A stretch of DNA of 11,697 nucleotides from Euperipatoides rowelli. Lineage: Eukaryota > Onychophora > Udeonychophora > Euonychophora > Peripatopsidae. A model generated the notes under the pieces. The model ran no database searches and was not told the DNA's origin. It worked only from the letters and a program-made list of their open reading frames with translations. Positions 1 through 8,174 of this stretch are shown one piece after another; the stretch's first letter is position 1, and each line of letters opens with the position of its first letter. The stretch is from the NCBI GenBank assembly GCA_003024985.2, contig PXIH01S0006549.1. One strand, given 5' to 3'. A program made the position numbers and the translations under genes.

Positions 1-34
1 TTAATAATTTATTATTAGGTTAGGGTATGTGGTA

Positions 35-392
35 GGGCTGGGCATCAAACATCGATGTTTGACAAACACCGATGGTCAGAGGTCGATGTTTTTGCCATTG
101 ATGTCGAGAGGGCAATGTTTTCCTAACAACGATTTTTGTTTTCTATCAATGTTGATATTTTTTTTTTGTTCTTTTTTTTATAAAAAAAAATGTCCCCAAT
201 AAGCAATTTATGGAAACAATTTGACCAAAAAAAAAAAAAAAATTAAAATAAATTATATTTCAAGCAGATTTTTTTATTTCAAATAATACCATAAAAACAT
301 TGCTAAAACATCGAACATCGCTGTTTGCTATGCAACGTTTTTCTGCCATCGATGGTCATAATTATGTCGATGTTGACATTAATGTTAAGCCT
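35..392. mobile_element. Probable hAT-like MITE with diverged inverted ends
   Basis: The left end starts GGGCTGGGCATC and carries several ATCGATG-like words. The right end, read on the other strand, starts GGCTTAACATT and again carries ATCGATG words. The two arms align over roughly 90 bases with gaps, including the shared inner block GCAATGTTTT. The middle is AT-rich with long A and T runs and no coding frame. A GGGCTGGGC start with ATCGAT-rich subterminal repeats resembles non-autonomous hAT elements known from other animal genomes. I could not find a convincing 8 bp target duplication, so the exact borders and the superfamily are uncertain. Confidence 0.42.
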
Positions 393-1129
393 TGAATAAA
401 CTGTCTTAGTTTGAGAAACATTTTGGTATTAGAATTCAAAATTTTTTAATTGATAAGTTTACTTAAGAGTGACAAATTATTTTAACAACTACATTTTGTA
501 TAAGAAAGTACAGTATGCCTTTGACTAGGGTTTATGTTCTCCTTTCTTCCTCTTTATCACATCCTTATTAAAGGAATCCAATAAGGGTGTAACTTACTGA
601 AATTCTTTTTCAGCCGGAATTCAGGATTTACAGTAAGTCCGGTTCCAGCCAGAAATGACAAGTTTAACCAGAGCCTTAGTCAAAACTTTTCACGATTTCA
701 TCTCTACCAAAAAGACTCATCAGATGGCTTAGCAGAGATATTTATTCAATGTCTGTCGAACAATATGTTTTTTTTAATGGCAATGATAATCAGAAAACCA
801 TGAGGTCTTAACTATTATTTCAAACAATTACAAGACAGTGTAAATGGAACAACAATAGTGACTATAAATTTATAACAATAGAAGTAGACTATTTTGATTA
901 ACCGAATTGTAAAGAACAGGTAATACCGTAGAATGTCGACAATTACGCATGCACACTTAACATTCATTTGGGGGGGGGAGGGAGCCTTTGTTTGGCACCT
1001 TGCTAGTGAATCCTAGATTAAACACAATGCACTGCAAAAATACATATTTGTTTATGGAAACACCCTCCTGAACAAGGGGGAGGGGGGCAGTTGTATGGCA
1101 CAGCTTGGATTTTTTTAGTGGTCAAAATG
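393..1129. other. Intronic spacer without recognised gene
   Basis: This AT-rich sequence holds no convincing coding frame. It has two guanine-rich runs, at 970-982 (nine G, A, three G) and 1076-1087 (five G, A, six G). Each is followed by a similar TTTGTTTGGCACC or TTGTATGGCACAG stretch, so the two look like diverged direct repeats about 106 bp apart. It lies in the inferred downstream intron of SETD1. Confidence 0.4.
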
Positions 1130-1133
1130 TTAA

Positions 1134-1364
1134 CCCTTTCCACTCCAAGTACGGTATTATACCGACATTTTTACTTTACAATTCTCAATTCAACAATCAT
1201 TGTTAGCCTCAAAAATGGTTTAAATTAATAACATTTATGTTCAAAGGGACTAAAATATATTTGTTTTTAATCTTTCCAAATGATTTTTAAAAAAACCAAA
1301 AAAATTAAAATCAGGGGATTAAAAAGAATGCAAACAAGACAATTTTCAATTGGAGTGGAAAGGG
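1134..1364. mobile_element. piggyBac-type MITE, 231 bp
   Basis: The ends are perfect 15 bp inverted repeats, CCCTTTCCACTCCAA at 1134-1148 and its reverse complement at 1350-1364. Both are flanked directly by TTAA, at 1130-1133 and 1365-1368. A CCCTTT-type terminus together with a duplicated TTAA target is the diagnostic signature of the piggyBac superfamily. The interior has no transposase, so this is a non-autonomous miniature copy that needs an enzyme from elsewhere. Just inside the left end there is a near-palindrome, CGGTATTATACCG (1152-1164). The intact ends and target duplication suggest a relatively recent insertion. Confidence 0.88.
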
Positions 1365-1368
1365 TTAA

Positions 1369-2245
1369 GCATGGTGATGGCACTCGTTGGACGATGACAC
1401 ACTTTACAAGACTTTGGCCAAGAAATAGGGGCGTGGTACACTTATTTGGTGGGGCCCCTTCGACAGCATTTTATGGTATATGTTTTCCAATTGAAATTTA
1501 TCTCCATGAGATTATTTTGGAGAGAAAAGAAAATTTTGCAGAATTGTTGTGACAAGATTGGACCTTGTGGTTTGCAGTGTGGCCTATTGTGAATCCCCGC
1601 TAATAATTAATTATGCAGTTGGTGAGACACTATGTAATGAGTAACACAGACAACAGTGATTCTGGTGACAAATCAAATAATTTATTGAAGCCCAAAACGG
1701 ACTATGTCCATTATCCAGACAAAATATATAATATATATTAGTACATATACTGTAATAGTAATGATCTTATTTGTTACAGAATGTACCTAGGATTTTGGTT
1801 CAGTAATTTGCAACTGGTAATGAGTGAGATAGAACCTTTTGGATGTGTGCTTATGTATTTCTTTTTTTATAACATGGCTGATTACAGTAACAAGATGGCG
1901 CCGAATAATGATCCCTGTAAGGATCACATATCAAGGTTTATAATATCCTTGGATGTTGCCTCTCTGAATGACCTATAATGTTCCCCTATCAACCACACTT
2001 TATACTGGAAGTCATCGATATAATTCTGGTTAACAGATTGTCATTTTTAATGTAGATTTTTCCAGATTTATTTACATCAGCAAGATAACATTAGTTAAAT
2101 AATAGTTGCTCATATTGTGTGGCCTTCATAAGTTCAAATGGATGAAACATTCTGATTTTTTCTGCATACATTTTAACATCTATTACCCTGCAATAAGCTT
2201 GAAATTCTAAGTTAAAATCGTCTTGTTTGTTTGTTTTTAACAAAA
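1369..2245. other. Intronic spacer, no gene identified
   Basis: No host exon or known element is recognised. A moderately GC-richer patch at about 1370-1560 keeps an open plus-strand frame to a stop at 1550-1552, but the peptide resembles no family I know and the frame's start lies inside the neighbouring MITE. Another open stretch at 1781-1978 is likewise unrecognised. The word GATCC/GGATC flanks a short loop near 1910-1925, a small hairpin of no clear meaning. Confidence 0.35.
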
Positions 2246-2463
2246 ATGGATACGGTGATGAAGAAATTTAATTTTAAATCATTGACGTGTAACTATTGCA
2301 ACGGTAAAATTAAGGAAAAGAAAAAGTTCTGATATGTTCAGAACAATGTGATACAATTATTCATTATAAATGTATAAGAGATAAATATATCTATTTTGTC
2401 TGTATTGCTGTCAAATTTTTAATTATAACTGTTAGTTTTTGTAAACTAAGCAAACTAATCTAA
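2246..2463 (+). pseudogene. Zinc-finger (PHD/treble-clef-like) coding relic, frameshifted
   Basis: An ATG at 2246 opens 28 codons ending at a stop at 2330-2332, and this part contains a Cys-x2-Cys pair (codons at 2288 and 2297). The overlapping frame continues to a stop at 2461-2463 and supplies Cys (2335), Cys (2347), His (2362) and Cys (2371). Taken across one frame change, the spacing is C-x2-C, about 12 residues, C-x3-C-x4-H-x2-C. This fits the first part of a PHD-type or similar cross-brace zinc finger. Such fingers occur in chromatin proteins and in ORF1 or accessory proteins of retrotransposons. No flanking domain, poly-A signal or splice site ties it to a gene, so I read it as a relic, probably from a mobile element. 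Chance spacing of Cys codons remains possible. Confidence 0.35.
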
Positions 2464-2695
2464 TACATTTTTCAGTTTTGAAAATTCATTTTAATTAAAA
2501 AAAATAGCACCTTATTATTTTAATTGGGTTTTAGACCTGTGTAAGTACAAATACATCCATCTGCCCTGCAATTATATTTCAAGTTATGACTTTGAAGATT
2601 TTTGTAATCCTAAACAACCCAATCGTGCACATATATTCCAAGTGTTATTTTTGAAAATTTATTTTTATATAAAAAAAAAATTAACACAAAAATAT

Positions 2696-2917
2696 ACACT
2701 TTTACATAAGTTGGGTATTTAGGCCCTTATTGTTTTATTATTATACCCAATAGTTTCTGTATTTATACAATAACTTCTGTATTGTTTTTAATTTTACTTC
2801 AACTTACTATTAATTTGGGAATATTTGAAGTAATAAAGTATGTTTAAATGATTATAAATCTTACATTTCATTAAAAGATAATATGGGTCAATAAGTCCCC
2901 AACTTATGTAAAAGTGT
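2696..2917. mobile_element. 222 bp inverted-repeat element (MITE-like)
   Basis: Perfect 20 bp inverted repeats bound the unit: ACACTTTTACATAAGTTGGG at 2696-2715 and its reverse complement at 2898-2917. The similarity goes further inward (CCTTATTG on the left, CAATAAG on the right) after a short indel, so the arms are about 30 bp. The interior is AT-rich and has no transposase frame. The left flank is TA and the right flank is TG, so a Tc1/mariner-type TA duplication is possible but not intact, and the superfamily is unassigned. It abuts the LTR-retrotransposon remnant that begins about 110 bp to the right and may have inserted beside or within it. Confidence 0.65.
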
Positions 2918-3026
2918 GAAATTTTAAGTCCATTGTTTGGTTGGATGATGGATGAGAATGGAGAAGGCACATAAACCAGATACGAGAGATAAGACTTAAT
3001 AGACGTTTTATTATTCCTGCCAGTGA

Positions 3027-3224
3027 CTTCTAAGAAAAGGAAAAACTCAGTCCAAATGGAGAAAACCCTTGGAAGAAAAAAGTGCAATTGCAGAGCCACC
3101 ATTGAACCAAGAGGAAACACCACTGGAAAATCAAATACAGATCCCTGAATTACCCAGAACTGAACCAAATCCAATGCAAAGCTCTGGTAGAATCAGCAGA
3201 GCCCTGCAACGCTTTGATTGGTGA
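3027..3224 (+). pseudogene. C-terminal end of an LTR-retrotransposon (Gypsy-like) polyprotein
   Basis: A frame of 65 codons opens after a stop at 3024-3026 and ends at TGA 3222-3224. It is rich in Pro, Glu, Gln and Lys and closes with SGRISRALQRFDW. This matches the characteristic tail of Gypsy/Ty3-type integrases, a basic Ser/Arg stretch followed by a Pro/Arg-Phe/Tyr-Asp or Gly ending. The stop is followed 16 bp later by a purine tract and LTR-like sequence, as expected for the 3' end of such an element. No reverse transcriptase, RNase H or integrase core survives upstream, where the 222 bp inverted-repeat element begins, so this is a truncated copy. It is antisense to SETD1 and lies in its intron. 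The identification rests on the tail motif and layout, not on a catalytic domain. Confidence 0.6.
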
Positions 3225-3240
3225 TTACATAAACCCTTTT

Positions 3241-3250
3241 AGGGAAGGGG
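3241..3250 (+). other. Polypurine tract of LTR retrotransposon
   Basis: AGGGAAGGGG lies 16 bp after the polyprotein stop. In LTR retrotransposons a purine tract at this place primes plus-strand DNA synthesis and marks the start of the 3' LTR. The composition and position fit. There is no second copy to confirm it. Confidence 0.55.
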
Positions 3251-3425
3251 CAAAAGATATTATGTCCATCAACCCCTAGTACAAGATTAGCCTATATATG
3301 GAAGTGAATTCCTGCCTAAAGTGTCAGTAGTCTTTTGTATGCTGGGTCTGATGAGTGTTAGATCACAAAGTGTTATTGCCTATTTAGTTCATTAATTAAT
3401 ATACACCTGTACTTGGATGTCGTCA
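3251..3425 (+). repeat. Probable 3' LTR remnant
   Basis: This short segment follows the purine tract. A plausible LTR start is TGTCCATC at 3263, and a plausible end is GTCGTCA, closing with CA at 3425. Inside is a TATA-like box, TATATATGG (3293-3301), at a position suited to the U3 promoter. The 5' LTR is not in the window, so the borders are inferred from TG...CA ends and the polyprotein stop. The right end falls only about 90 bp from the SETD1 exon at 3516, on the donor side. Confidence 0.42.
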
Positions 3426-3515
3426 TAGTTACTTACTTTGATGTTGTGTAGGGTACAAACACAACTCTAAAATGTAAATTATTAAAGAAAGTATTTTGGA
3501 AATTAATTTTCTTAC

Positions 3516-3620
3516 CTTATATCTGGGAATTGGCAGATCTGCAACCTCTAACCGGCCCCACAGTCTACTAGCTGGCCTAATTCTTGGATCACGTACTTGC
3601 ACTGGGGGTTGAGTCAAGTC
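3516..3620 (-). CDS. SETD1: SETD1 histone H3K4 methyltransferase, N-terminal exon 3 (partial gene)
   Basis: This 105 bp exon reads as 35 codons on the minus strand. It is bounded by a pyrimidine-rich acceptor ending TTTGTAG and a consensus donor GTAAG (plus-strand 3511-3515). The peptide starts DLTQPPVQVRDPRIRP and ends ADLPIPRYK. SETD1A and SETD1B carry the same layout after the YRYDG motif: a V-x-DPR segment, then LPVPKFK, immediately before the RRM. Both ends are phase 0, and the break after the final Lys fits the start of the next block in the vertebrate proteins. SETD1 is the catalytic subunit of the Set1/COMPASS complex, which methylates histone H3 lysine 4 at active promoters in the nucleus. 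The RRM and SET exons must lie beyond position 1. I see no in-window exon continuing it. Confidence 0.92.
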
Positions 3621-4795
3621 CTACAAATAGAGATGGAAAAAGTTAAAAAAAAAAAAGTCTAGTCTATAAGAAATTGTTCAAAAAGTATAACAATACAGTG
3701 TACCGAGTGTTCATTAATTAAATTTATTTTTCAAAAATATAATATACTGTTTAAATAAAATTTAAATTTTTGTCAAAAAATTTAATTAATTAGATAAATT
3801 GTAAACTTAAAATACGGTATCTATAAAAATTATGACTCAAAAGTAAACCAACAAAGTATATATTTAAATGATTATTATAAAATTGATAGACTATAAGTCC
3901 ATTTTGAGCAAGGATTTGTCCCTGAAATTCCCATTAAAATTGACATAGTGCTTGTGGGTGGGGCCTACAATAAACATTTAGTATATTATAGTGAACTAGA
4001 TTTTTATGGTATTGTTTAAAAATATCAATAATAGGAATTTCCGAATTTGCAGCACATAAACTTTGAAACATCATATTTTGAATAGAAATACGGTACGTCT
4101 CAGAATATATTAACAATTCAAAATGCTTTAATTTTAGTACTAATTTCTTGTACTGGCTTATTTGTATGAATTTTATAGCCTACTTATTAGAGATTTAAAA
4201 ATAAAATTATAGCCCAAATGCTGAGGAGAGTTTTAAAATATTAGACAAAATGTAGGGAATGTATAAGAAACATGGGAGTAATAACGATTTCAATATATAA
4301 TGAGGAATAACGTAGTGGATGTACATTTAATGAAATAAGTCCTTAACTTTTTATAATTATAACTGGAATAAAGATTAAAATAAAAATTTAAATCATTTTA
4401 TTCTTGTTTTAATAACTTTATTTTTTTGGAACGAGGTGTAGCAATTAATTGTTAGTTTTAACGTTTTAGTTTTATTTTATTATGATTCTTTTTTTTTTTT
4501 TTAAATAAGAAATGGCCACAAAGTTGTGGGCGCCACTTACTGTAACATAAATAATAACAAAAAAGAATTGTTGAAATTTTATACTAATCTTCAGGTCTCC
4601 ATTTGACTATAATTGATTGTAAAGTATAGGCCTACTATATAAGTCCTTGTAATTAAAAACTACCATAAATAAAATTTAATCCAATTAGTGTTTTCAAAAT
4701 TATTTTTGTTTATACAGTAATTGTAAAAAAAAAAAAAATTCACTGGCAAATTTGTTCTTAAAATAAAAGTCTGAAATTTGCAATTTAATATCAGA

Positions 4796-4942
4796 ATGTT
4801 TCAACAATTTAGTACTCAGTCCCTGGAATCATTAGACTATTTACAAGCATTGGTTCATTCAAGAACAAGTTATTTACCTATTTCTATTGAACGGAAGAAG
4901 ATATCAAGTGAAAATTTATCTTATCTTATGGAGAGACTATAA
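4796..4942 (+). CDS. Unidentified 48-residue open frame
   Basis: ATG at 4796 opens 48 codons ending at TAA 4940-4942, with an in-frame stop shortly upstream. The peptide (starts MFQQFSTQSLESLDYLQAL, ends SYLMERL) has a balanced mix of charged, polar and aliphatic residues, unlike the Ile/Tyr/Phe/Lys-heavy translations of the surrounding AT-rich DNA. That makes a coding origin plausible. I do not recognise the family. No zinc, transmembrane or catalytic motif is visible. It sits antisense inside SETD1 intron 2 without clear splice sites, so it could be a relic of a mobile-element protein, a retro-inserted fragment or chance. Confidence 0.22.
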   Translation: MFQQFSTQSLESLDYLQALVHSRTSYLPISIERKKISSENLSYLMERL

Positions 4943-6129
4943 CACAAATTTTCTTGTTTTGTTATTTTTTATTATCTTTTTATTTCTAACTTAATTTCAT
5001 TTTAATTTAAATACGCAACAAAGGACCACTTGAATGGTATTGAGTGAAGGTCTGGCTTATCTCGGATCTATCTATCTCTTCTGTTAATTGAAAATAGTTA
5101 CTGTAATGATTGTAAATTAAAAAAAAAAAATTAAAGAAAGCAATAAAAAAGACAATTATCATTTATCTAATTTAACAAGATGATATTAAATATTTAAAAA
5201 TAAATAAAATGGAACTGATCTACAGTATACTGATCCAGAAATCAGTAAATATTTGTATTATTATAAATATAGTCAATGTATAGTAGGCTAAATGATCTGA
5301 AAATATTATTTGTTATTATAAACAGATCAAATATTATTGCTGAAATACATAGGAATGGTACACGCAACAACAAAAATGTCTTTATAGACCTTAATTATTA
5401 TTATTATTTTAATTTTAGGTGACAGTATTGTTCTAATGGTCAGAGTCTGTTTCAATTGATGAAGTATTTCTATATTCAATTCACACACACACAAAAAACA
5501 TTATTTTAATAGCAAAAATTTCCTTTGGAAATATTATTTTGCCATTTGAAATAACTGAGTAGCTTACATTCAAATCTTTTAATAATTTATAAAAAGCTTA
5601 TACATTGATTCCAGCTTTTGATAAATTTAATGTTATCCCGATTTAAAAATAATAAATTCTAACGGTATAGATATTTTTACAATAAGTCCAATGCCAAAAT
5701 ATGACTATGTTTTTTTGAAGGGAGAGGGGGTTAAGGAAAAAAATTACCTAAATAACAGCCACATAATAATTTCTTAAAAGCCTAATTTTATATTTTGTTA
5801 GAATTATTGTACACTGCATGACATTGAAATAGTCAAAACTTCTATCTATTTTATAGATAACTAAATAATATATACAGCAGGATTGTCCCGAGAAAAAACT
5901 AATTAATGATTGATACCAAATAAAATGGACAAATGGTAACAAGGTCCCGAGTTGGAAACACTGTAGACTAGGTACGGTAGTATTTTCTCCCATTAACTAT
6001 TAAAGAGTTTTATCATTCAACATTTAAAGGAAACACCATTTTTATTTTATCTTTTAGATTTAGACTATATTGATGCCAATTCTTTTTAAAAATTCCTTCT
6101 AGCATAGTGCCAAATCATTTCTCCATTGT

Positions 6130-6770
6130 TTTATACCGTATAAAATTATACTGTAGATACAGCATATACTATAAACTGTTTATAGTGTTTACAGTATATA
6201 AACTGCATATTGTGCATACACTGCAGTATATATTCACAGCATATACTTAGTGTATATATATTGTATTGTATTTACAGTATGACAATTTTTTACAGTATAG
6301 TATATACAACATATACTGTACATTATGTAGTGTGTAATTTTATATTTTTTTTATACTGTATATTCAGAATATATATATATATACACAATATTCTGTAAAT
6401 GCAGTGTATAAACAGTAGATATATTTCAGTATAAACCTCAATATAATTAAAATTTTTAAGATGTGTTTATTTAGTTTAGTAATGAGTATTTTGACATTTT
6501 TCAGTACAGTATTTAAAAAAAAATGAAAGATCAAAAAATTGAAAGTCTGATAATGACATTAAAAAATTTGTCATTAAAAATAAAATACTGATAACATTCA
6601 ATATTTTGTTTATTGTACATATTATGGAACATAGGAAATGGTATATAGTGTATGCAGTACAGGTATATGTTATGTATATATCTGTATATACAATGCATAC
6701 ACAGTATACTGTCTAAACAATACTTTATATACAGTATTGTTTATACTGTATTTTTGACAATGTTAACAGT
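6130..6770. repeat. TATACTGTA/ACAGTATA-rich simple-like tract
   Basis: The words ACAGTATA, TATACTGT and TACTGTA recur many times on both strands, mixed with TATATATA and ATATAC runs, especially at 6130-6430 and 6640-6760. The unit is self-complementary, so the tract can fold in many registers. There is no fixed period that I can see, so it is better called cryptically simple DNA than a true tandem satellite. Plus-strand translations here are Tyr/Ile-rich artefacts of the repeat. Confidence 0.6.
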
Positions 6771-6853
6771 AGCCTATATAGAACACTGTTCTATAGACGT
6801 ATGTACAGAATAAGTATACACACATATAGGCTACTGTTAACATTGTCAAAAAT
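6750..6853. repeat. Hairpin/MITE with 30 bp perfect inverted arms
   Basis: The arm at 6750-6779 (containing GACAATGTTAACAGTAGCC) is repeated exactly as its reverse complement at 6824-6853, separated by a 44 bp loop that itself contains the near-palindrome GAACACTGTTC (6781-6791). A third partial copy, ACAGTAGCCTATA, follows at 6865-6877. Perfect arms of this length imply a recent origin or retained structure. It may be a very short non-autonomous element, but no target duplication is evident. It lies in SETD1 intron 2 and would form a stable stem in the pre-mRNA. Confidence 0.75.
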
Positions 6854-7916
6854 TCAATAAGTTACAGTAGCCTATACGGTTTTCTTTAAACAATGGAAAC
6901 AAGGTTTAGTANTATTTATCTCTATAGTATCAGAAATGCTTCTAAAAGCAAAAACGATTTTATTTTATTTTTTATTAGATGTATGACTATGTTCTAAAAA
7001 CATAGTTACAAATTTCCCAAATATTTGGCTTACTACAATACAATATACAGTATATAATTTTAGAAAGAAAAGTTTTAATTTCATTTATCCAGCGGCTTTA
7101 CATTAAGAGCAAGTTTTAAACTAAATAATTTTAATTAATACAATTTTTAAAACAGATTATACTGTACTGCATAAGTTAATGAGTTAAAAGAAAAATATTA
7201 TTTCTCTTGAGAAATTCAAACAGTTCTTGAATAAATCCTTTTTTAGTTACACAATTGTGTGTATGAATATAGCATAGATGAAAATTAGATCTAGATGAAA
7301 GTACTTTTTCCCCAAAACAAAGCTAAGAATCAATGCCGTTCATAAGAACAACCCTAAAATAATGACAATAATGTTAGTAAATATTTGTCTAAATTTAGGG
7401 AGAAATCAACTACTGTAATAAAACACTTCCGACAGGGATAGGCTATGCTGAACAATTATCCAGATTTTTAATTTAAATTTCATAAGAAAAATATCACTTG
7501 GAATAAAATGTATAAGTCTTCATACAAACTACAGCATTTTATGTTTATTAAAGAATAAAACTAGTTTCTATTCCGTTCTGGTGATGGCTAATTTTAGTAA
7601 ACAAAACTTGAGTGAGTGAAATTACAACTTCGGGAAAGTGAAATTTCAAGTTGAAAGTTATTTCTAACAAGTTTTAAGACATCTAACAACCCATATAAGA
7701 AATAATTGATTTATCTTGTAATATATGATTTGTTCGTTGAAAATTAAAATTACTTCAAAGCACGTAAACTCGAAAGCATGTGCTTTTATTGACATTTCTC
7801 AAAGTGATCAGGTAGTGTACAAAATTCGAAGTCATGATAGTCAACTCATATGTGATCATTTCCAATGTATAATCAGAATGTTAAATACATTTTTCTTCGA
7901 AGAAACTCGCTCTTAC

Positions 7917-8050
7917 CCCTGGAACAACTCCATCATAACGATATACTCTCTGAAGACCCTTTCTCAGAGCAGGGTCTACTAGTAATTTATAGTTGCTTCT
8001 TTTTTTCTCCATCTGTCCTAGATCCAAATGTGATACGACACCATTCATAT
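7917..8050 (-). CDS. SETD1: SETD1 histone H3K4 methyltransferase, N-terminal exon 2 (partial gene)
   Basis: This 134 bp exon has an acceptor with a long pyrimidine tract ending TTTTGTAG (just above 8050) and donor GTAAG (plus-strand 7912-7916). After two bases that complete a split codon it encodes 44 residues, from MNGVVSHLDL to YRYDGVVPG. The core NYKLLVDPALRKG...VYRYDG is the hallmark N-terminus of SETD1A/SETD1B (NYKLIVDPAL...KVYRYDG in vertebrates). It joins in phase 0 to the exon at 3516-3620. In Set1/COMPASS this part precedes the RRM. The catalytic SET domain is far downstream and not in the window. Translation could start at the ATG at 8048-8046, giving 19 residues before YKL, a length near that of vertebrate SETD1A, or in the exon upstream. 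Confidence 0.93.
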
Positions 8051-8174
8051 CTACAAAAGTAAAAGAACATAGTATATAAGTTAGATTTATAAAATGAATA
8101 GCTCAAAATATAATGAATAACAATAAAATATCAAAATAATGATGTTGGGACACAAGGAAAATTATAATGCTCAC
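8051..8174 (-). other. SETD1: SETD1 intron 1, 124 bp (probable)
   Basis: The acceptor side is strong (TTCTTTTACTTTTGTAG on the minus strand). The best donor candidate is AAA|GTGAGC, with GT at plus-strand 8173-8174. The interval is AT-rich while both flanks are less so, as expected of a short intron. The donor is a reasonable but not unique choice, so the exact left exon edge needs transcript data. Confidence 0.55.

Larger units (their letters stand above)
3621..7916 (-). other. SETD1: SETD1 intron 2, 4296 bp
   Basis: The intron runs from donor GTAAG (plus-strand 7912-7916) to the acceptor at 3621-3630 and joins two phase-0 exon ends. It is very AT-rich, with many A or T homopolymers. Recognisable contents are an unidentified 48-codon frame (4796-4942), a TATACTGTA-rich tract (about 6130-6770) and a strong hairpin (6750-6853). 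The remainder, about 3630-4790, 4945-6130 and 6860-7910, shows no exon, RNA gene or element I can name. Confidence 0.85.

Noticed and set aside
593-672. Possible minus-strand exon with a GTAAG donor (AATTTCA|GTAAGTT)
   Set aside because: The open frame does not resemble the SETD1 RRM region expected next, and the acceptor is poor. A tiny plus-strand exon between TTTTCAG and GTAAGT in the same place is equally likely to be chance.
1280-1552. 90-codon plus-strand open frame
   Set aside because: Its first part lies inside the piggyBac MITE, crosses the element end and TTAA, and the remainder resembles no known protein.
1781-1978. Plus-strand frame containing FIISLDVASL, loosely like a Penelope reverse transcriptase motif
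   Set aside because: Only a handful of residues match, and no other RT block is near.
2794-3174. 126-codon minus-strand open frame
   Set aside because: It overlaps the retrotransposon tail in antisense and the 222 bp inverted-repeat element. The peptide is hydrophobic and low in information, with no family resemblance, so it is a shadow frame.
3934-4116. 60-codon minus-strand frame in the large SETD1 intron
   Set aside because: No similarity to SETD1 or any family and no splice sites.
5748-5993. 81-codon minus-strand frame
   Set aside because: AT-driven Ile/Tyr/Phe-rich translation without motif, splice sites or neighbours to support it.
6210-6398. 62-codon plus-strand frame rich in Tyr and Ile
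   Set aside because: It is a direct translation of the TATACTGTA-rich tract.
7249-7262. ACACAATTGTGT palindrome
   Set aside because: A 12 bp AT-rich palindrome is expected by chance in a window this size and has no context.
7725-8062. Two overlapping plus-strand frames
   Set aside because: The strongest part is antisense to SETD1 exon 2, whose minus-strand reading has conserved residues and splice sites.
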